Positions 4,724-8,173 of a stretch of DNA of 8,173 nucleotides are shown here, piece after piece (positions within the stretch are counted from its first letter, which is position 1; every line of letters begins with the position of its first letter). Location: positions 1 to 8,173 of the forward strand of contig JAPTUI010000426.1 of NCBI GenBank assembly GCA_028067895.1, in the 5' to 3' direction. Origin of the DNA: Pseudomonadota bacterium. GTDB taxonomy: Bacteria; Pseudomonadota; Gammaproteobacteria; Steroidobacterales; Steroidobacteraceae. Position numbers and translations under genes: made by a program. Below the pieces are notes generated by a model. It had not been told where the DNA came from and did not search any database. It saw nothing but the letters and a program-made list of their open reading frames with translations.

Positions 4724-7125
4724 GCGCGCTCGATGCCAGCCTGCGCTCCCTGCTGGACGCGGCGCTCGCTGGCGAGCGAGCAGGCACGCCGGAGGCGCTC
4801 GATCTGCTCGAGCGAGCCCCGGCGGCTGTGCTGATGCCGACGGCCGAACGTCTGACGCTGCGGGGCTTCGGCGAGAGCGTGACGTACTCGCGCAAGGTGT
4901 TCATCCCGCTCACGGAGCTTTGTAGGGACGTGTGCCACTATTGCACATTCGCCAAAGCGCCGCGGCAGGTGCGGGCTCCTTTTCTCAGCGAGGAGGAGGT
5001 ATTACGCATCGCGGAGACCGGTCGAACTGCTGGCTGCAAGGAGGCGCTGTTCACACTTGGCGACAAGCCCGAGCAGCGCTATCGCTCCGCCGCGACGGCA
5101 TTGGCGTCCATGGGGATGCAAACCACAGTCGACTACCTGCAACACGTCGCTGGGCGCGTGCTCGAGCACACCGGACTGCTGCCGCACCTGAACGCCGGGG
5201 TCATGAGCTCCGCGCAGTTGCGCCGTCTCCGTACGGTCAGCGTGTCAATGGGCCTGATGCTCGAGAGCGCCGCGCGGCGATTGTGCGCGCGCGGCGGACC
5301 GCACTTCGGATCTCCGGACAAGCAGCCCGGAGCGCGTCTGGCGATGCTCGAAGCGGCGGGCGACCTCGACATCGCCATGACAAGCGGTCTCCTCATCGGG
5401 ATCGGCGAAAGCCGCCGTGAGCGATTGGAGGCGCTGCTAGCGCTGCGCGACCTGAACGATCGCCATGGGCACGTACAGGAATTGATCATCCAGAATTTCC
5501 GGGCCAAGCCCGCGACGAAGATGGCGCGCAGTCCGGAGCCCACCCTGGAGGAGCACCTGTGGACGATCGCCGCCGCGCGGTTGCTGTTCGGACCGGCCAT
5601 GTCGCTGCAGGCCCCGCCCAATCTGCGGCCCGAGGCTCTTTCCGCCCTGATACGCGCGGGAGTGAACGACTGGGGTGGTGTCTCGCCGGTGACGTCTGAT
5701 CTTGTGAACCCGGAAGCGCCGTGGCCCCAGCTGCGGGTGCTGGCGCGCAGCACCGCCGAAGCCGGTCGGGATCTGCTCGAGCGCCTGGCCCTGGTGCCGG
5801 CGATGGCACGCGAGCCGGAGCGTTGGACTGAAGGGTCGGTGACCGCGCGTGTGCGGCGGCTGAGCGATAGCCTCGGCTTGGCGCGACCGGATCTGTGGTA
5901 TTCCGGTGCGAGCGCGCCGCTGCCGCTGCGCGCCCCGCCTCGGCGCGCCGGACACTCCGCCGCGCTCGCAGGCATTCTCTCGGCGGTCCGCTCCGGGCAC
6001 GATCTCAAGGAGGAGGATCTGCAGCGCTTGTGCAGCGCTCGCGGCCGTGATCTCGATGCGCTTATCGAGAGCGCCGATGCGCTGCGGGCCGAGGCCGTGG
6101 GGCCAACCGTGACCTATGTGGTCAACCGCAACATCAACTACACGAACATCTGCGCCTACCACTGTGGCTTCTGCGCGTTCTCCAAGGGTCGCTCACATGC
6201 AGATTTGCGCGGCGCGGCGTACGACATGAGTCTGGAGGAAATCGCGAGGCGGACCGTTGAGGCCGCCGCGGTGGGCGCCACGGAGGTATGCCTTCAGGGA
6301 GGGATCCATCCTCGCTTTACCGGTTCGACATACATCGAGATCGTTCGCGCGGTTAAGGAGACGGTGCCGGCGATGCACGTGCACGCGTTCTCCCCTCTCG
6401 AGATCCGCCATGGGGCGGATACGCTCGGGCTATCGGTCGGTTCATACCTCGAGCGCCTGCAGCGAGCGGGTTTGTCGACCCTGCCGGGTACGGCGGCGGA
6501 GGTACTCGATGATGAGGTCCGCGCGATCATCTGCCCTGACAAGCTTTCGACGCAGGATTGGCTGCAGGTCATCGAAACTGCCCACGCGGTGGGGCTGCGC
6601 ACGACCGCCACGATCATGTACGGACACGTGGACGCGCCTCGGCATTGGGCCCGTCATCTGCTGCGGCTGCGGCGGCTGCAGGCACGCACCGGCGGTATCA
6701 CGGAGTTCGTTCCCCTGGGCTACGTGCACATGGAGTCGCCGCTGTGGCGCAAGGGGCGGACCCGTTCCGGCCCGACGTGGGATGAATCGTTGCTGATGCA
6801 CGCGGTGGCGCGACTGGCATTGCACCCGCTGGTGACGAATGTCCAGGCGTCCTGGGTCAAGCTCGGCGCCGGTGGTGCCGCGCGCGCGTTACAGGCGGGG
6901 GCCAATGACCTGGGAGGCACGCTGATGAATGAATCGATCACACGGGCCGCCGGCGGCGTGCACGGCCAGCTGCTCGATGCGGCACAGCTGCAGGCCCTGG
7001 CTGAAAGCATCGGCCGCCCCGCACGGCAACGTACCACGCTCTATGGGGAGATTACGCGCCCGCCGGATGGCGGTCCAGCGGTGACAATCCTCGCGCGCAG
7101 TTCACCGATGGTCTTGGCGTCATGA
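4720..7125 (+). CDS. fbiC: FO synthase, fused CofG-CofH (coenzyme F420 biosynthesis)
   Basis: An 801-residue bifunctional radical-SAM enzyme that builds FO (7,8-didemethyl-8-hydroxy-5-deazariboflavin), the chromophore of F420, from tyrosine and 5-amino-6-ribitylaminouracil. In separately encoded systems CofH joins tyrosine to the uracil and CofG closes the deazaflavin ring. Seen: the N-terminal CofG half with the 4Fe-4S motif CRDVCHYC (C68, C72, C75) after YSRKVFIPLTELC; a low-complexity linker at roughly 370-440; and the CofH half with NRNINYTNICAYHC, whose cluster cysteines are C478, C482 and C485, followed by LQGGIHP (525-531). Both cysteine sets are complete, so both halves should be active. 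Length is close to actinobacterial FbiC (about 850). ATG 4720 is the only start after the in-frame TAG at 4696. The gene lies 51 nt after the isomerase-like gene and 19 nt before the F420-dependent dehydrogenase. Later F420 genes are absent here. Confidence 0.96.
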   Translation: MSALDASLRSLLDAALAGERAGTPEALDLLERAPAAVLMPTAERLTLRGFGESVTYSRKVFIPLTELCRDVCHYCTFAKAPRQVRAPFLSEEEVLRIAETGRTAGCKEALFTLGDKPEQRYRSAATALASMGMQTTVDYLQHVAGRVLEHTGLLPHLNAGVMSSAQLRRLRTVSVSMGLMLESAARRLCARGGPHFGSPDKQPGARLAMLEAAGDLDIAMTSGLLIGIGESRRERLEALLALRDLNDRHGHVQELIIQNFRAKPATKMARSPEPTLEEHLWTIAAARLLFGPAMSLQAPPNLRPEALSALIRAGVNDWGGVSPVTSDLVNPEAPWPQLRVLARSTAEAGRDLLERLALVPAMAREPERWTEGSVTARVRRLSDSLGLARPDLWYSGASAPLPLRAPPRRAGHSAALAGILSAVRSGHDLKEEDLQRLCSARGRDLDALIESADALRAEAVGPTVTYVVNRNINYTNICAYHCGFCAFSKGRSHADLRGAAYDMSLEEIARRTVEAAAVGATEVCLQGGIHPRFTGSTYIEIVRAVKETVPAMHVHAFSPLEIRHGADTLGLSVGSYLERLQRAGLSTLPGTAAEVLDDEVRAIICPDKLSTQDWLQVIETAHAVGLRTTATIMYGHVDAPRHWARHLLRLRRLQARTGGITEFVPLGYVHMESPLWRKGRTRSGPTWDESLLMHAVARLALHPLVTNVQASWVKLGAGGAARALQAGANDLGGTLMNESITRAAGGVHGQLLDAAQLQALAESIGRPARQRTTLYGEITRPPDGGPAVTILARSSPMVLAS

Positions 7126-7148
7126 ATCGAGCGGTAAAGAAACGATGA
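7122..7148 (+). other. Eight-codon mini-ORF bridging fbiC and fgd
   Basis: ATG 7122 overlaps the fbiC stop as ATGA (7122-7125) and encodes MNRAVKKR. Its TGA at 7146-7148 overlaps the fgd ATG as a second ATGA (7145-7148). A ribosome finishing fbiC could be relayed to fgd, which has only a weak ribosome site. No experimental support is visible and chance is possible. Confidence 0.2.
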
Positions 7149-8149
7149 TCAGAATTGGATACAAGGCCTCTGCCGAGCAATTCGGCCCGAGGCAGCTGTT
7201 GCGCTACGCGATTCTCGCCGAAGAGCTCGGGTTCGACTCGGTTCTCGTGAGCGATCACTTTCAGCCGTGGAGGCACCACGACGGCCATGCGCCGTTTGCC
7301 CTTGCGTGGCTGGGGGCACTCGGTGCGTGTACGAGCCGCATCATGATGGGAACGAGCGTGCTCACACCGACGTTCCGCTATCCGCCGGCCATCGTCGCGC
7401 AAGCATTTGGAACGCTCGGTGTACTTTTTCCCAAGCGAGTGGTGCTGGGTGTCGGTACGGGCGAGTCGCTGAACGAGGTGCCGGCAACAGCGATGGCCTG
7501 GCCTGAGCAGCGCGAACGCACGCTACGCCTTAAGGAGGCGCTCGCACTGATTCGACGGCTGTGGCGCGAGGACCGCGTCAGCTTCGAGGGCCAGTATTAC
7601 CGAACGGAAAAAGCCACGGTGTACGATCGTCCGGAGGAGCCTGTGCCCATCTATGTGGCCGGGGCCGGTCCGTTGATCGCAAAGTATGCGGGCGAGACTG
7701 CCGAGGGGTTCATCTGCACTAGCGGCAAGGCCCCGGAGCTGTATCGGGACACGCTGGTTCCGGCGGTGGCGGCGGGGAGGCGCACTGCGAAACGTGGGCC
7801 GGAGTCGGTGGACATGATCATTGAGATGAAAGTGTCCTACGATCCGGACCCTGCGCGTGCGCTCGATGACACCCGGTGCTGGGCCGCGCTTGCCCTGTCG
7901 CCGCAAGAGAAGCTCTCGGTCGAAGATCCGCTCGAAATGGAGCGGCTCGCCGAGGCGCTACCGGCGGAGCGGGCTGCGAGTCGCTGGATCGTCTCGAGCG
8001 ATCCGGATGAGCATCTGGAGCGCATCCGGGCCTACGTCGAACTCGGCTTTCGACATCTGGTCTTTCATGCGCCAGGGTTGGACCAGGAGGGATTTCTCAG
8101 GCGGTATGCCGAACAGATTCTGCCCCGGCTGCGCCGCGCGTTCGGTTGA
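7145..8149 (+). CDS. fgd: F420-dependent glucose-6-phosphate dehydrogenase (LLM family)
   Basis: A 334-residue cytosolic luciferase-like TIM-barrel oxidoreductase that should oxidise glucose 6-phosphate (or a related sugar 6-phosphate) to the lactone while reducing F420. Seen, with recalled Mycobacterium tuberculosis Fgd1 numbering in brackets: GYKASAEQF with E11 [E13]; SDHFQPW with D37, H38 and W42 [D39, H40, W44]; TSVLTPTFRY; GVGTGE with E107 [E109]; FICTSGK with T192 and K195 [T195, K198]; K256 [K259]; and RWIVSSDPDE with R280 [R283]. The phosphate-binding and main catalytic residues are thus all present. The residue after K256 is Leu257, where Fgd1 has His260. Length equals the family norm and the C-terminus FHAPGLDQ...RLRR aligns to the end. 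The start ATG lies 19 nt after fbiC with a weak ribosome site. An F420-dependent dehydrogenase for another sugar phosphate is the main alternative. Confidence 0.93.
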   Translation: MIRIGYKASAEQFGPRQLLRYAILAEELGFDSVLVSDHFQPWRHHDGHAPFALAWLGALGACTSRIMMGTSVLTPTFRYPPAIVAQAFGTLGVLFPKRVVLGVGTGESLNEVPATAMAWPEQRERTLRLKEALALIRRLWREDRVSFEGQYYRTEKATVYDRPEEPVPIYVAGAGPLIAKYAGETAEGFICTSGKAPELYRDTLVPAVAAGRRTAKRGPESVDMIIEMKVSYDPDPARALDDTRCWAALALSPQEKLSVEDPLEMERLAEALPAERAASRWIVSSDPDEHLERIRAYVELGFRHLVFHAPGLDQEGFLRRYAEQILPRLRRAFG

Positions 8150-8156
8150 TGCGCTT

Positions 8157-8172
8157 GCGCCCCAACGGGCGC
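8157..8172 (+). terminator. Possible terminator stem after fgd, cut by the window edge
   Basis: GCGCCC (8157-8162) and GGGCGC (8167-8172) form a 6-bp GC stem around a CAAC loop, starting 8 nt after the fgd stop. The T tract that would prove an intrinsic terminator would lie beyond base 8173. Confidence 0.3.
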
Positions 8173-8173
8173 G

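Noticed and set aside
5133..6162. Antisense frames within fbiC
   Set aside because: They cover a gene whose motifs are intact on the plus strand throughout, and their composition is Arg/Ser/Pro-rich shadow sequence.
1..8173. Mobile elements, phage genes, tRNA, rRNA or CRISPR
   Set aside because: I saw no transposase or integrase motifs, long terminal inverted repeats, regularly spaced repeats or tRNA-like cloverleaf sequence on either strand.

Overview
This is a GC-rich (by eye about two thirds G+C), densely coding bacterial segment with two divergent transcription units around a regulatory region at about 2473-2973. Taxonomy is uncertain. Coenzyme F420 genes next to sugar-acid genes of a type common in Pseudomonadota suggest an aerobic soil-type bacterium that makes F420. 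An actinobacterium or another high-GC phylum cannot be excluded from sequence alone. I see no tRNA, rRNA, CRISPR array, insertion sequence or phage gene.

Left arm, minus strand, read right to left: an MFS transporter (2472 to 1267), a peroxiredoxin-like redoxin (1226 to 636), and the N-terminal 177 residues of a D-erythronate-dehydrogenase-like SDR/epimerase (533 to beyond base 1). The first and third genes appear to start with TTG, each behind a good Shine-Dalgarno sequence. A candidate promoter lies at 2525-2552.

Right arm, plus strand: a strong sigma70-like promoter (2729-2758) with a roughly 200-nt leader, then a ThuA-domain protein (2974-3873), a hydroxypyruvate-isomerase-like TIM-barrel enzyme (3901-4668), a fused CofG-CofH FO synthase FbiC (4720-7125), and a close homologue of F420-dependent glucose-6-phosphate dehydrogenase Fgd (7145-8149). 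Gaps are 19-51 nt, so these four genes probably form one operon. A GC-rich stem follows the fgd stop at the window edge.

Likely logic: FbiC makes FO, the deazaflavin chromophore of F420. Genes for the later steps (cofC/fbiD, cofD/fbiA, cofE/fbiB) are not in the window and must lie elsewhere. Fgd reduces F420 with a sugar phosphate. The ThuA and isomerase genes, plus the divergent SDR and transporter, point to carbohydrate or sugar-acid catabolism. The cluster may therefore couple sugar oxidation to supply of reduced F420. This coupling is inferred from gene order only. The most notable points are this F420-sugar operon, the loss of one known active-site histidine in Fgd, and mini-ORFs that end in ATGA overlaps at the starts of fbiC and fgd.
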